Counted from the first letter of the stretch, positions 26,270 to 34,862 are shown. The stretch is DNA of 64,000 nt from Terriglobales bacterium (GCA_015654835.1 JAATGG010000241.1:1-64000); one strand, 5' to 3'. Made by a program: numbers and translations. The notes: a model not told the origin generated them from the letters alone.

Positions 26270-27556
26270 TCATGATGACCTCGTCGAAGACGACGCCCTT
26301 CCCTGTGCCGCGAAATTCGCCATGGATTTTTCGAGCACATCTGCAGCTCGCTTCAACCCATCAACCGCACGGATGTTCGACTGCATCTTCACAGCGGCCG
26401 CTCGATAGCGCGGATCACCGAGAATCTTCGCAACCGCCGATCGGACAAGCCCCGGCGAAAGTCGCTCAGTCGGCAATGCTATGGCCACGCCGGCTTGCAC
26501 CAGCCGAGCAGCCACCGCAGGCTGATCGAAGACCGCAGGAATAGCAATCATCGGCTTGCCTTGCAAGAGTGTCTCGAGCGCTGTATTCAACCCGGCATGT
26601 GTGATCACAAGTGCCGCCCGCCGCAAAAGTTCTAGTTGAGGAGCATCCTTAACGATGAGCGGACGTCCAGGCAGATCTTGGAGTGACTCCGGTTCCTGGC
26701 GTCCTCCCAACGAAATTACGAGCTGCACATCGAGTCCACTGCAAGCCTCGGCAATCACGCGAAACGTGCTCTCCCCACTCTTCCATGCAGTGCCCAACGA
26801 TGCATAGACAATCGGACGTCCATCCAGTTGCTCCCATGGAAACTCCACAGCCGCCCGTGCCTTTTCATCCGTGAGAGGACCCGCATAGTGAAAGCTATGA
26901 GACAGCGCCTGCCGTGGGAAATCAAGGCACTGTGGTAACTGGGTGATGTGTGCAAGTTCCCGATGCTTTCTTCCGCTCGTTCGAATACTCTCCAGTCCCC
27001 GTTCTCTTCTGTACTGGTCCAGCCTGCGCCGCACCGGCCCTCTCATGCGAAGTATTGAAACTTCGAGCAATGCGCGTTGCATACGGCGAAATCGAGAATC
27101 GGCTTGGCCTAGGCTGTCTGGTACATCCCATCCGAAGTGATGCGGCACCGAAGTAGAAATGATGAAGTAAGGCAAACACAATAACTGAGCCAAGGTTGGA
27201 CCGGAAAGTACAATTTCATCCAGGATAAGTGCATCCACTCCGGCACGCGCCAGCGCTTCAGGAGTTTCTCTGAGAGATCTCTCCACATCTTCAATCATGC
27301 GCAGCACGCTCGAACGCAGTTTTGAGATATCTGAAAAATCCCTGTGCGGCGTCTCGTGCGGCATGAATTTATCGACTCTTCGCGATGCTCCACCGACCGC
27401 ACAGAACTGTGGTCCAAACGCGCATATCCGAGCCTCCAATTCAGGCTCCTGAAAGAATGTAACGCGATGCCCACGTGCGATTAATGTCCGAGACAAGGCG
27501 ATCAACGGATTCAAATGCCCGGTGCCCTTGAACGACAACACCCCGAAGTGTGCCAT
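26270..27556 (-). CDS. GT1 (UGT/MGT-type) glycosyltransferase
   Basis: 428 residues with the GT-B fold of small-molecule glycosyltransferases. The N-terminus FKGTGHLNPLIALSRTLIARG is the acceptor-side signature. The C-terminal half has VYASLGTAW, then VKDAPQLELLRRAALVITHAG and the donor-binding TALETLLQGKPMIAIP...DQPAVAARL pattern. It resembles the zeaxanthin/macrolide glycosyltransferase group. It would glycosylate a hydrophobic or heteroaromatic aglycone, so it is likely a late step of the six-gene run of which it is the last gene, 51 bases after the amidohydrolase. The sugar donor is unknown. Confidence 0.9.
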   Translation of the reverse strand: MAHFGVLSFKGTGHLNPLIALSRTLIARGHRVTFFQEPELEARICAFGPQFCAVGGASRRVDKFMPHETPHRDFSDISKLRSSVLRMIEDVERSLRETPEALARAGVDALILDEIVLSGPTLAQLLCLPYFIISTSVPHHFGWDVPDSLGQADSRFRRMQRALLEVSILRMRGPVRRRLDQYRRERGLESIRTSGRKHRELAHITQLPQCLDFPRQALSHSFHYAGPLTDEKARAAVEFPWEQLDGRPIVYASLGTAWKSGESTFRVIAEACSGLDVQLVISLGGRQEPESLQDLPGRPLIVKDAPQLELLRRAALVITHAGLNTALETLLQGKPMIAIPAVFDQPAVAARLVQAGVAIALPTERLSPGLVRSAVAKILGDPRYRAAAVKMQSNIRAVDGLKRAADVLEKSMANFAAQGRASSSTRSS

Positions 27557-27607
27557 AGACTCGTTCCACCTCGCAAAGTAGGACTCCCTCCAGCCAACCG
27601 TTAGCAG

Positions 27608-28867
27608 TTACACGGCGTGAACAGGAATCGAAATGGAACGGCCTCCAAGCTGCACTTGCCCCACCCCCAACACATCCTCAGCTTTGCGCAGCAGCATATC
27701 TACGGGTGCACGCAACCAGCGTACCGTGCCGTCAATGCTCAGGGGTCTCAGCCCTTCTCTTGATTCTGAGGGGAGTCGTTCCCATATCCCCTCAGAGGCT
27801 AGCTGAATTTGTCCCCCAATCATCACGAACTCAACATCGCGCATTGACATGGTTGTGAGTCTGTCTGCAGGATCCAGCCCCGTGTCGCGCACAGCGATTA
27901 AATCCGCTGCGCCCGCCACAGTAATCGCCCCCCTTGCCTCTCTCAGGCGAAGAATCGTAGCAGGGGCTTGTGTCACCATGTGATAGATCGTAACCGCTGT
28001 AATATTGCAGGCACGGGCTGCAAATCGAATCTCATCGAGAAGGTCGCCTACCGCGGTCAACGGTGAATCATTCCCGAGAGCAATAGAATCAATCTGCCCG
28101 AGCAGCTTCATGTCCGGCAGCTTTCCGAACAGAAACTCATTCGACGAGGGGCAAACAATCAGAGAACTCCGATGCTTCCGCATGATCGCGACGCCCTGCT
28201 CATCCAGTGCAAGTCCATGCACAAGCACCGCTGCCTCATCCAGAAGCCCGAGCTGCTCAAGTTCGATAATCTCGTTGCGTGCCCGATCATCTGTGCCTTC
28301 GCACGCATGCACGATAAACGCACTTTCGGCGGGTGTGGCAAAACGCGCCGCGCGCAGGTCCCCTCCGTGAGCAAGGGAATGGGCCCACCCATAGTTCGGT
28401 ACAACCCTCACCGGAAAATCCCCTCGCTGCAGCTCCGGCCAAAGAGGATCATGATGACATGCAGTCGTGACTCCACAGAGCACGTTCCGGATGCCCCCCC
28501 ACCAGAGACGCACACTCTTGGGCACACTGCGATGCCTGGCAATCACTTCGTGCGATGTCCTATGGATGTCTTCTCCCCAGTCGATGTAATTCAAATGGAG
28601 AGCATTTCCCAGCCTTGGGAATAGCGCAAACTGCAGATGATCGTGCGCGTTAATGAGGCCCGGCATGAGCAAGAACCCGCTCAGGTCGATCTGATTGGAG
28701 ACGGAGCCCGCATTGGGCGCAACATGCGAATGAATCCCTATGCTGGTGACAAGTGTGTCGGTCACTTCAATGGAAGCATGCAGGGCCTTCCGGGGACCAA
28801 ACGAGCAGCGCGCTCCATGAATCCACATTCCCCCGCTCTGCGGTGGTGCGCAAACGATGTCACGCAT
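27608..28867 (-). CDS. TRZ/ATZ-type amidohydrolase (deaminase-like)
   Basis: 419 residues. The metal site of the amidohydrolase superfamily is complete: His75 and His77 in LINAHDHLQF, His187 with Glu190 in FIVHACEGTD, His217 in VLVHGLALDEQG and Asp267 in ALGNDSPL. This is the layout of guanine, cytosine and S-adenosylhomocysteine deaminases. A role as the pyrimidine deaminase that the pathway needs after GTP cyclohydrolase II is attractive but inferred. The ATG at 28867 overlaps the methyltransferase stop by 8 bases (ATGCGTGA), so the genes are coupled; upstream in-frame starts lie inside that gene. Confidence 0.87.
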   Translation of the reverse strand: MRDIVCAPPQSGGMWIHGARCSFGPRKALHASIEVTDTLVTSIGIHSHVAPNAGSVSNQIDLSGFLLMPGLINAHDHLQFALFPRLGNALHLNYIDWGEDIHRTSHEVIARHRSVPKSVRLWWGGIRNVLCGVTTACHHDPLWPELQRGDFPVRVVPNYGWAHSLAHGGDLRAARFATPAESAFIVHACEGTDDRARNEIIELEQLGLLDEAAVLVHGLALDEQGVAIMRKHRSSLIVCPSSNEFLFGKLPDMKLLGQIDSIALGNDSPLTAVGDLLDEIRFAARACNITAVTIYHMVTQAPATILRLREARGAITVAGAADLIAVRDTGLDPADRLTTMSMRDVEFVMIGGQIQLASEGIWERLPSESREGLRPLSIDGTVRWLRAPVDMLLRKAEDVLGVGQVQLGGRSISIPVHAV

Positions 28868-29837
28868 TTTTTCTCGCCACATAGATACGGAATTGAGAGG
28901 GTTCGCGCCGTCCGTTGAACTTTGCAATCCATGGCCGCAGCGCCCAGCGTATACCATGCCACGGGAGATACACATCCCAGCGGATCAACAGACGTTCCTC
29001 CAATCTACGCAGACGTTCTTCCGTCAAAAACTCACGGCTTTTTATCGAGTCCGATGCCGTTCCATAGCGCGCCAAAAATGCCGTATGCCGTTCAGCGACC
29101 ATTTGCCTGCCGCTTTCCTCGCTGGAGTACCACGGCGTATCGCTGATAACCACCATTCCTCCCGGCTTCAAGCAACGCAGAGCTTCGCGCAAAGTCGTTT
29201 CGTAATCCTCTGCATAATGGAAGGAAGCATTAAACACGACGGCATCGAATTGATCCGACAAAAAAGGCAGACGTGTAGCTTCGGCCTGAAACCGCGGAAA
29301 CGGATAAGAGAGATGCCTATAATAGTGCTCCGCAGCCCCTAAGCCGTCGTGGTGATTTGTCAAGAGGTCCACAGCCACCGGCCGATATCCGGCGAGCGCC
29401 AGGCGATAGCTCATCCAACAATTGCCTGCGCCCAGATCAAGAATCGCCGCGCCGCGGCCGAGCGGCTTGAGCACACGCCTGACCAGGCATTTATAACTTC
29501 GCGCCCTGATCTTCCATTGCACGTTATTCCTGCCGGTAGCGTCTCGATATGGAAGTCCCAGGTAATATTCTTCGTTCTGGCTGCCACGCCCCTCGGCTGC
29601 TCGAATGTGCTCGTAATCTCGGATGAATTGCAAAAAGCGCACGCTACGTTCCGGTGGCAACGCCTCGACGATTCCGCGTTTCACCTCCATATCGAAACCG
29701 CACACGAGGCATCGCACCCCATCCATGGAGGTCCTGCATCGCGGGCACTGCAACTGGATTCCGGCATACGATGTATCTTCAACATCACCGGAGCGGTCGT
29801 AGCTTTCAGGAGCGCGAATGGATTCGTCTGTCCGCAT
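28860..29837 (-). CDS. SAM methyltransferase with N-terminal zinc ribbon
   Basis: 325 residues. Four cysteines (31, 34, 43, 46) in LQCPRCRTSMDGVRCLVCGF make a small zinc ribbon. The class I methyltransferase domain follows, with AAILDLGAGNCWMS near 130-143 as motif I and YPFPRFQAEATRLPFLSDQFD leading to the post-motif region. This architecture is common for small-molecule methyltransferases in sugar or natural product clusters. It starts immediately after the radical SAM stop (TAGATG), so the two are coupled, and it overlaps the amidohydrolase. Confidence 0.87.
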   Translation of the reverse strand: MRTDESIRAPESYDRSGDVEDTSYAGIQLQCPRCRTSMDGVRCLVCGFDMEVKRGIVEALPPERSVRFLQFIRDYEHIRAAEGRGSQNEEYYLGLPYRDATGRNNVQWKIRARSYKCLVRRVLKPLGRGAAILDLGAGNCWMSYRLALAGYRPVAVDLLTNHHDGLGAAEHYYRHLSYPFPRFQAEATRLPFLSDQFDAVVFNASFHYAEDYETTLREALRCLKPGGMVVISDTPWYSSEESGRQMVAERHTAFLARYGTASDSIKSREFLTEERLRRLEERLLIRWDVYLPWHGIRWALRPWIAKFNGRREPSQFRIYVARKNA

Positions 29838-31334
29838 CTATCCCTTCCTGGCCAAAGTCAATTGCTGGACAGGTACAATCGCACTGGCAACAGGCACGCC
29901 ACTGTTCGCCGAGAATGTGAAAACATCCGGGTCGCGGCTGACGGGCTCCAATTCACTCACATTCAGCCATAGATATTCAAGATGAATGCGGGCCTCTTCA
30001 GGCAACTTCGATTCTTTCCACGAATCGACTTCTGCGTGCAACGCATTGCGTACGGCACGATAAAACTCGGTCTTATAAGCGGCCTTGAACATGATGCACA
30101 GATCGTCGCTGTCGGCCCAATTGCGCTTGGTGCCCAACTGCATCCGTACGCGCTCATAAAACACGGTGCCCGGCAACGGATAAGAAAACGAAATCCCAAT
30201 ATCGTCTGGACGCAGCTCGCGAACGAGGGCAATTGTCTGCTGCAGTTCGATCCATGTCTCTCCCGGATAGCCGAACTGCAAGAAAAAGCAAGCGCGAATG
30301 CCGGCATCTTTCAAGCGACGGCGGGCAGTCGCTACCTCGGCTAAGGTGATCCCTTTATCCATTGCGTCCAAGATAATCTGAGATCCGGACTCGACCCCCA
30401 TCCATACTTCCGCACATCCGGCCATCTTGAGATGCTGAACCGTCTGTTCCGTCATCAGGTCTGCTCGGGATTGAATCTTGAATGGAATTGAGGCGTCACG
30501 CTTAATCACTTCTTCTGCGAATTGCTCGACCCAATGCTGGTTCAACGCAAACACGTCGTCGCCGAACCAGATATGCTGCGCGCCGCCATTTACTTTCAAT
30601 TGCAGCATCTCTTCCGCAACGACCTCCGCGGCGCGCAGATGGAACTTGTTGGCCGATATCGGCTTCGCGCACCAATTGCAGCGAAACGGGCATCCCCGGC
30701 TTGACACCATATTCGTTGAGAAATATCCGTGCGTCTTCACCCACGCTTTGCGATAAGGATCGAGGTCGATCAGGTCGCGCGCCGGTGAACTGAGATTCGC
30801 CCATGTGGCATTCTTTGCCATTCCCTGCAGACTCCGAACCACCTCTCCGTCTTGGCCGGTTGTCACCAGGCCGTCCAATGCCGGAAGCTCTTCTCCATAC
30901 AAGAGAGCTCGGCAAAGCGCTGTCAAAACTTCCTCCGCCTCGCCGCAAAGTACATAATCGAAACCGTTCATTAAGAACAAATCCGGATTGTCCGTTGAGT
31001 CGGAGCCGTGCACGATGACAACGGCCCCAACTTGTTTGGCCGCCTCCGCAATCTCCCACGCAACCTCCCTCATCCGCGTGAGACACATCTTCGAAAGAAA
31101 ATTGAAGTCGTCCTCATATACCGCTACGATCTTCGGCTGGTGCTCCTGCAGCATCTCCCGAAATCCGGTCTCAGGCGCTTTCAGCATAGAGTCGAAGACA
31201 GCAACAGAAATGCCCGCGTCGCGCAGAGCCGTCGCAGCATAAAGCGTGCCGATTGGAGTATACGGCTGCATCTTGCGCAACTGCTTCGAATCGTACGGAA
31301 GATGATACGAGTGTGTAAGCAGGACTTCCGCCAA
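29838..31334 (-). CDS. B12-binding-domain radical SAM enzyme
   Basis: 498 residues. The N-terminal part (1-150) has the cobalamin-binding-type fold of the BchE/class B group (PYTPIGTLYAATALRDAG; no DxHxxG motif, as in many relatives). The radical SAM core has the cluster motif at Cys215, Cys219 and Cys222 (SSRGCPFRCNWC) and later GYPGETWIELQQTI and YPLPGTVFYERV. Members methylate unactivated carbons or do ring rearrangements using cobalamin. It is the third gene of the minus-strand run, 141 bases after ribA, with a hairpin in that gap. Confidence 0.9.
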   Translation of the reverse strand: MAEVLLTHSYHLPYDSKQLRKMQPYTPIGTLYAATALRDAGISVAVFDSMLKAPETGFREMLQEHQPKIVAVYEDDFNFLSKMCLTRMREVAWEIAEAAKQVGAVVIVHGSDSTDNPDLFLMNGFDYVLCGEAEEVLTALCRALLYGEELPALDGLVTTGQDGEVVRSLQGMAKNATWANLSSPARDLIDLDPYRKAWVKTHGYFSTNMVSSRGCPFRCNWCAKPISANKFHLRAAEVVAEEMLQLKVNGGAQHIWFGDDVFALNQHWVEQFAEEVIKRDASIPFKIQSRADLMTEQTVQHLKMAGCAEVWMGVESGSQIILDAMDKGITLAEVATARRRLKDAGIRACFFLQFGYPGETWIELQQTIALVRELRPDDIGISFSYPLPGTVFYERVRMQLGTKRNWADSDDLCIMFKAAYKTEFYRAVRNALHAEVDSWKESKLPEEARIHLEYLWLNVSELEPVSRDPDVFTFSANSGVPVASAIVPVQQLTLARKG

Positions 31335-31399
31335 ATTTCACCTCGCGAACTGCCTTGCAGCAGAGAACATCGGCGCATTCGTTGCGCAGTTTATAGGGC

Positions 31400-31427
31400 G
31401 GCCTTCCGTCGTTTCTGACAGAAGGCC
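31400..31427. other. hairpin between ribA and the radical SAM gene
   Basis: GGCCTTCCGTC and GACAGAAGGCC pair over 11 bp with one mismatch around a six-base loop. No T-run follows. It could reduce read-through from ribA to the radical SAM gene or stabilise a processed mRNA end. Confidence 0.4.
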
Positions 31428-31475
31428 ATAACCTCGGTCAGTTACTCTTCAGAGGACGCAGGCGAGACGGCGTGC

Positions 31476-32207
31476 CTAAGCAATGTCCACCGTATCGTGC
31501 AGCGCGCTCGATAATGTATTCCTCGAATTACCGCTCGCTGCAGCAGTCTGAACTTCTTCTTTCCCTGTCGGATGAACCTTCCCATCCAGGCCCTCCTGAG
31601 ATGAGAGATGCCCCAATCGTTCCCGCTTCACAGCGATATAGTGCGATGAGTGATGACTAACTGGGACGTCGGCGCTTACGCGATCGACAATGTCCACCCC
31701 AGAAGCCAGCACAGCGCCGATTTTGTCAGGATTGTTTGTCATCAGACGGAGCGAAGAGATCTTGAGGAAACGAAGAATATCGGTTGCGAGCAGATAATCG
31801 CGCAAGTCCACTGCGTGTCCCAACCGTAGATTGGCTTCGATCGTGTCGAGGCCCTGTTCCTGCAGTTCATAGGCACGCAGTTTTTCCATCAGGCCAATGC
31901 CGCGCCCCTCCTGGTGCTCATAAAGCAAAATGCCGGCTCCTTCTTCCGCAATCGTGCGCAGCGCAAGGTGGAGCTGATCGTGGCAGTCGCATCGCAGGGA
32001 GTGGAAGACATCTCCAGTTGTGCACTGCGAATGAATTCGCACCAATGGAGGAGAGCTATGCACATCGCCAAGGACAAGAGCCAATGCAGTCTCTTTGGCC
32101 TGATTCGGCCGCGTATCGCCGGTGACTATCCGCTCGAATCCGAGTAACCGGAAGTGTGCCCACTGCGTAGGAAAGCTTACATCAGCGACTTGTTTTAGAT
32201 TGGTCAT
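31476..32207 (-). CDS. ribA: stand-alone GTP cyclohydrolase II
   Basis: 243 residues. All catalytic landmarks are intact: zinc cysteines 62, 73 and 75 in SQCTTGDVFHSLRCDC, HQEGRGIGLMEKLRAYELQ, DTIEANLRLG and RLMTNNPDK. The enzyme opens GTP to 2,5-diamino-6-ribosylamino-pyrimidinone phosphate, formate and pyrophosphate, normally the first step of riboflavin synthesis. The location, between methyltransferase and radical SAM genes, points to a dedicated copy feeding a specialised pathway, as in toxoflavin biosynthesis. The frame is open to 32363; the added 52 residues match nothing I know and the ATG at 32207 fits the family start. The C-terminal 40 residues, rich in Ser/Gly/Thr, are an unusual tail. 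Confidence 0.93.
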   Translation of the reverse strand: MTNLKQVADVSFPTQWAHFRLLGFERIVTGDTRPNQAKETALALVLGDVHSSPPLVRIHSQCTTGDVFHSLRCDCHDQLHLALRTIAEEGAGILLYEHQEGRGIGLMEKLRAYELQEQGLDTIEANLRLGHAVDLRDYLLATDILRFLKISSLRLMTNNPDKIGAVLASGVDIVDRVSADVPVSHHSSHYIAVKRERLGHLSSQEGLDGKVHPTGKEEVQTAAASGNSRNTLSSALHDTVDIA

Positions 32208-32390
32208 GACTGGGGTAGCCTTGAAAGTTATCTCTCTTCCTTTGATCTCGGCACGACACTCCTGCCGTACTATGGACTCTACTGAATAAACGCAACGAAT
32301 ATGTCTTTGGAATGTCTTGATTCCGTAATCGCATTGTTGAATTTCGTACTCTCTCGACAACACAGCGATCCGGCTTTAAGAGTGGCGCAA

Positions 32391-33200
32391 TCACACGCTG
32401 CGCCGAAATTGATAGAGGACGTGATCACCTAAAATCGACATAGGGCGGGCCACAATCTTGTCAATGTTTTCCATCGCCGCAAGAAGCCCAGGATGCCTTG
32501 AGATCCAAGGCTCTGCCGCACTCGGAGGGACTGTCACGCCAACCCCCAGCGTCCTCTCAAGTTTGAACCACGGCGCAAACGCGTGCACGATCTCCGTGCG
32601 CCGGTGATAGACCACATGAAATTCGCTTTGACCAAGCCTCGCACGAACCTCGCCGCGTTTACCCCGGCGAAATGCCTGCCCCGGCCGGCCATGGAGAATT
32701 TCAACAAGTATCTCGGAAGGGCAAAACGTGCCAAACAGAACCAGCATCGCAATCGCGCCAGGTTTGAGCAGACGCGCCAATCCACACGCCACGGGCTCCA
32801 AGTCTGAGACACAATTCAAGGGAGCAAAATTCGAAAATGCCCCGTCGAACTGCCTGCCGCCAGAGGAGAGATATCGGGACGCGAACTGATCCATCTCTTC
32901 AGCCGATGCGACCTCTGCATATGAACCCAAGGGCTCCAGTTTATTCCGCGCCAGGGAGACCATCGTGGGAGAAGGATCTGTATGAAGCACGTTCCACCCG
33001 CGTTCCGCAAGAAATGACGCATCGTCTCCCGTTCCACCTCCCACTTCTAAAATGTGACCGCCCACGGGAAACGTCTCTATCAGAGCCGCACGCACGACAT
33101 TGCGCTGCGCTGCGACACTGCGCCAAGCCCCAAAGCGCGCGTCAAACCCTGGCGCAATCGCATCGAAGGCAAGAGCGGAAGAACGCAGAGATGTCGTCAT
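32391..33200 (-). CDS. class I SAM-dependent methyltransferase
   Basis: 269 residues. Motif I is HILEVGGGTGDDASFL near 49-64, followed by VLHTDPSPTMV (acidic end of strand 2), FDGAFSNFAPLN and LLKPGAIAMLVLFG, so a UbiE/Coq5-like fold. First gene of the minus-strand six-gene run, 58 bp downstream of the best Pho-box-like operator (site I). The gap to ribA is 183 bases from the preferred ribA start. Its substrate is unknown; an intermediate of the pathway is the natural guess. Confidence 0.87.
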   Translation of the reverse strand: MTTSLRSSALAFDAIAPGFDARFGAWRSVAAQRNVVRAALIETFPVGGHILEVGGGTGDDASFLAERGWNVLHTDPSPTMVSLARNKLEPLGSYAEVASAEEMDQFASRYLSSGGRQFDGAFSNFAPLNCVSDLEPVACGLARLLKPGAIAMLVLFGTFCPSEILVEILHGRPGQAFRRGKRGEVRARLGQSEFHVVYHRRTEIVHAFAPWFKLERTLGVGVTVPPSAAEPWISRHPGLLAAMENIDKIVARPMSILGDHVLYQFRRSV

Positions 33201-33257
33201 TGTGCAAGCCCCTTGGTCTTATGTACATCTAGAGCATAGAGACCTGCCGCATCCAGA

Positions 33258-33286
33258 CTTGTCATTCGCTTGTCAATGAACTGTCA
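33258..33286 (+). promoter_or_regulatory. Pho-box-like triple repeat, site I (best copy)
   Basis: CTTGTCA (33258), CTTGTCA (33269) and ACTGTCA (33280) follow each other at exact 11-bp steps, the best copy of the motif in the window. It lies 58 bp before the first gene of the minus-strand biosynthetic run. The repeats read away from that gene, unlike the classical E. coli Pho box orientation. Confidence 0.65.
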
Positions 33287-33418
33287 TCTTATCCAACGAT
33301 CTCCGCAGATAAGCATTTCGTTGGAGATGTCCACGCGTGGGCTCAAAAAATAAATGGATTAAGGAACATAATGTAGATAGCAAAAAATATTTAGCTGGCG
33401 CAAAGTCCATTACCGGCT

Positions 33419-33446
33419 CGGCCGGAGTATCAAAATGCTCCGGCCG
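33419..33446. terminator. hairpin downstream of the DUF1003 gene
   Basis: CGGCCGGAG and CTCCGGCCG form a perfect 9-bp stem around a ten-base AT-rich loop, 30 bases after the DUF1003 protein stop on the minus strand. There is no T-run, so a terminator role is tentative. Confidence 0.45.
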
Positions 33447-33475
33447 CTTCTTCCATGGCGCAAACGCCAACGCCG

Positions 33476-34357
33476 TTAGTCCCCGCTTTGCTCTGTCCCC
33501 GTGTGAGATGCCGGCTTCATCTTCGGACTTACAGCGTTTCGAACCACGTCCTCCACATCCTCCATCTTGTCCATCAACAAGCTCAATCGGTGCGACAAAG
33601 CCTGAATCTCCGCCTCCGCACGGCGGTTGACATCGAAATCCAATTCGCTGCGCACTCGATCCTTCACGTCCTGTCGGTTCTGACTCATCATGATTACCGG
33701 AGCCTGAATGGCAGCCAGCATCGATAGAAACAAGTTGAGCAAGATAAATGGATACGGATCCCACGCGTGGTTCCGAAGGATTGTATTCAGGGATGAATAC
33801 ACCACAAGCACAACGCCAAAGAGGATGATGAACGTCCAAGAGCCGCCAAAGCGCGCAACCGCGTCCGCAATGCGCTGGCCAAAAGTCGATTGCTCTTCAA
33901 TCAATTCGTTCGCATTACGGCTCGCCCTCGCTTGAATCAGTTTCTGCGTTGCATGAAACTGCCGCGCCTGCACGGTCAGCATGTCCAAACCTGCCGCCGG
34001 CCTGTGCGTAAGCAGCGAAGCAATGTCGTCGCGGCCCACCTCCAGGCAGACCGTTTCCTCCAGGGCAACCGCCGTCATCTGATGCGTAGTCTGCTGCAGC
34101 ATCGACGCAAAGCCAAAAAAGTCTCCGTGGACCGGCTCGTCCACCACCACTTCCTGCTGGTCTTCGTCTGTCGTGGTTACCTGGGCTTTGCCAGACATCA
34201 CCACGTAGCCGTGTTCAGCCGGATCACCGGCTTTGAAGATGCGCTGGCGCGGCGAAAATCTCGCGACTTCTACCTGAGCAGCCAGCACGCGCGCTTCATC
34301 GTCATCCAGAAGCTCGAAAAGAGGGACGTGTCGTAATTCATCGGGATCGCAAGGCAT
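33476..34357 (-). CDS. cyclic-nucleotide-binding domain fused to DUF1003 membrane domain
   Basis: 293 residues. Residues about 10-130 form a cNMP-binding beta-roll (RIFKAGDPAEHGYVVMSGKAQV ... VHGDFFGFASML), with the phosphate-binding cassette region not strictly conserved. Then comes the DUF1003 domain with two membrane helices (SWTFIILFGVVLVVYSSL and FILLNLFLSMLAAIQAPVI) and the family motif PVIMMSQNRQ. A C-terminal helix continues into the cytoplasm. Function is unknown; the architecture suggests a membrane protein controlled by a nucleotide ligand. It lies upstream of and opposite to nothing obviously related, and has no Pho-box-like repeat. Confidence 0.9.
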   Translation of the reverse strand: MPCDPDELRHVPLFELLDDDEARVLAAQVEVARFSPRQRIFKAGDPAEHGYVVMSGKAQVTTTDEDQQEVVVDEPVHGDFFGFASMLQQTTHQMTAVALEETVCLEVGRDDIASLLTHRPAAGLDMLTVQARQFHATQKLIQARASRNANELIEEQSTFGQRIADAVARFGGSWTFIILFGVVLVVYSSLNTILRNHAWDPYPFILLNLFLSMLAAIQAPVIMMSQNRQDVKDRVRSELDFDVNRRAEAEIQALSHRLSLLMDKMEDVEDVVRNAVSPKMKPASHTGTEQSGD

Positions 34358-34470
34358 GTGTGCACCATTCGTGGCCCGGAGGGGCCTCCACTCTCTGTTG
34401 GGCAGACCATATCAGACCCAACTCTCAAATGGAATGAGCCGAAAAATTTGTTGTAGCAAAAAGTTATAGC

Positions 34471-34752
34471 CTAGCCAGTGACGCGCTTCCGGCGCACGCG
34501 ATAGTAGAGCGTGAGCGCCGTGACGGAGCCACAACTCAGCAGGCTCGCCGACATACCCAGGATCAACGAAAGATCGTGCTGATAAACGCCGTGAACGATG
34601 CCGATCGCCTGCAAGACGCTAAAGCCGCCAAAGGTGATCAGCGAGATGCCTTCATCGCTCTTTTTGCGCCAGACGGCCAGCACCTGGGGAACAAAAAGCA
34701 AGGCATTGCCGATCAAACCGAGTCCGAAAATTACGGCGACTATTTCTTTCAT
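34471..34752 (-). CDS. SemiSWEET-like sugar transporter
   Basis: 93 residues, three membrane helices, with the PQ-loop signature FVPQVLAVWRKKSDEGISL in the first helix and following loop. Bacterial SemiSWEETs of this size work as homodimers that pass mono- or disaccharides across the inner membrane. The ATG at 34752 is preceded by AGAGAGG, a good binding site. The gene stands alone between the DUF1003 gene and a decayed region. Confidence 0.85.
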   Translation of the reverse strand: MKEIVAVIFGLGLIGNALLFVPQVLAVWRKKSDEGISLITFGGFSVLQAIGIVHGVYQHDLSLILGMSASLLSCGSVTALTLYYRVRRKRVTG

Positions 34753-34862
34753 GCCGGCCTCTCTCTAAAGAGACGATGCAAAAATATACAGCACGATCAT
34801 CTTCTCATCCCTTGACCCGTCCATAAAGATCCGCATCTCAACACAGGTAGGTGGCGGCTGCG

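Noticed and set aside
26270-33200. Assignment as a toxoflavin-type cluster
   Set aside because: A GTP cyclohydrolase II and methyltransferases are shared, but the other toxoflavin-specific genes (RibD-like deaminase, ToxC, ToxD) are absent.
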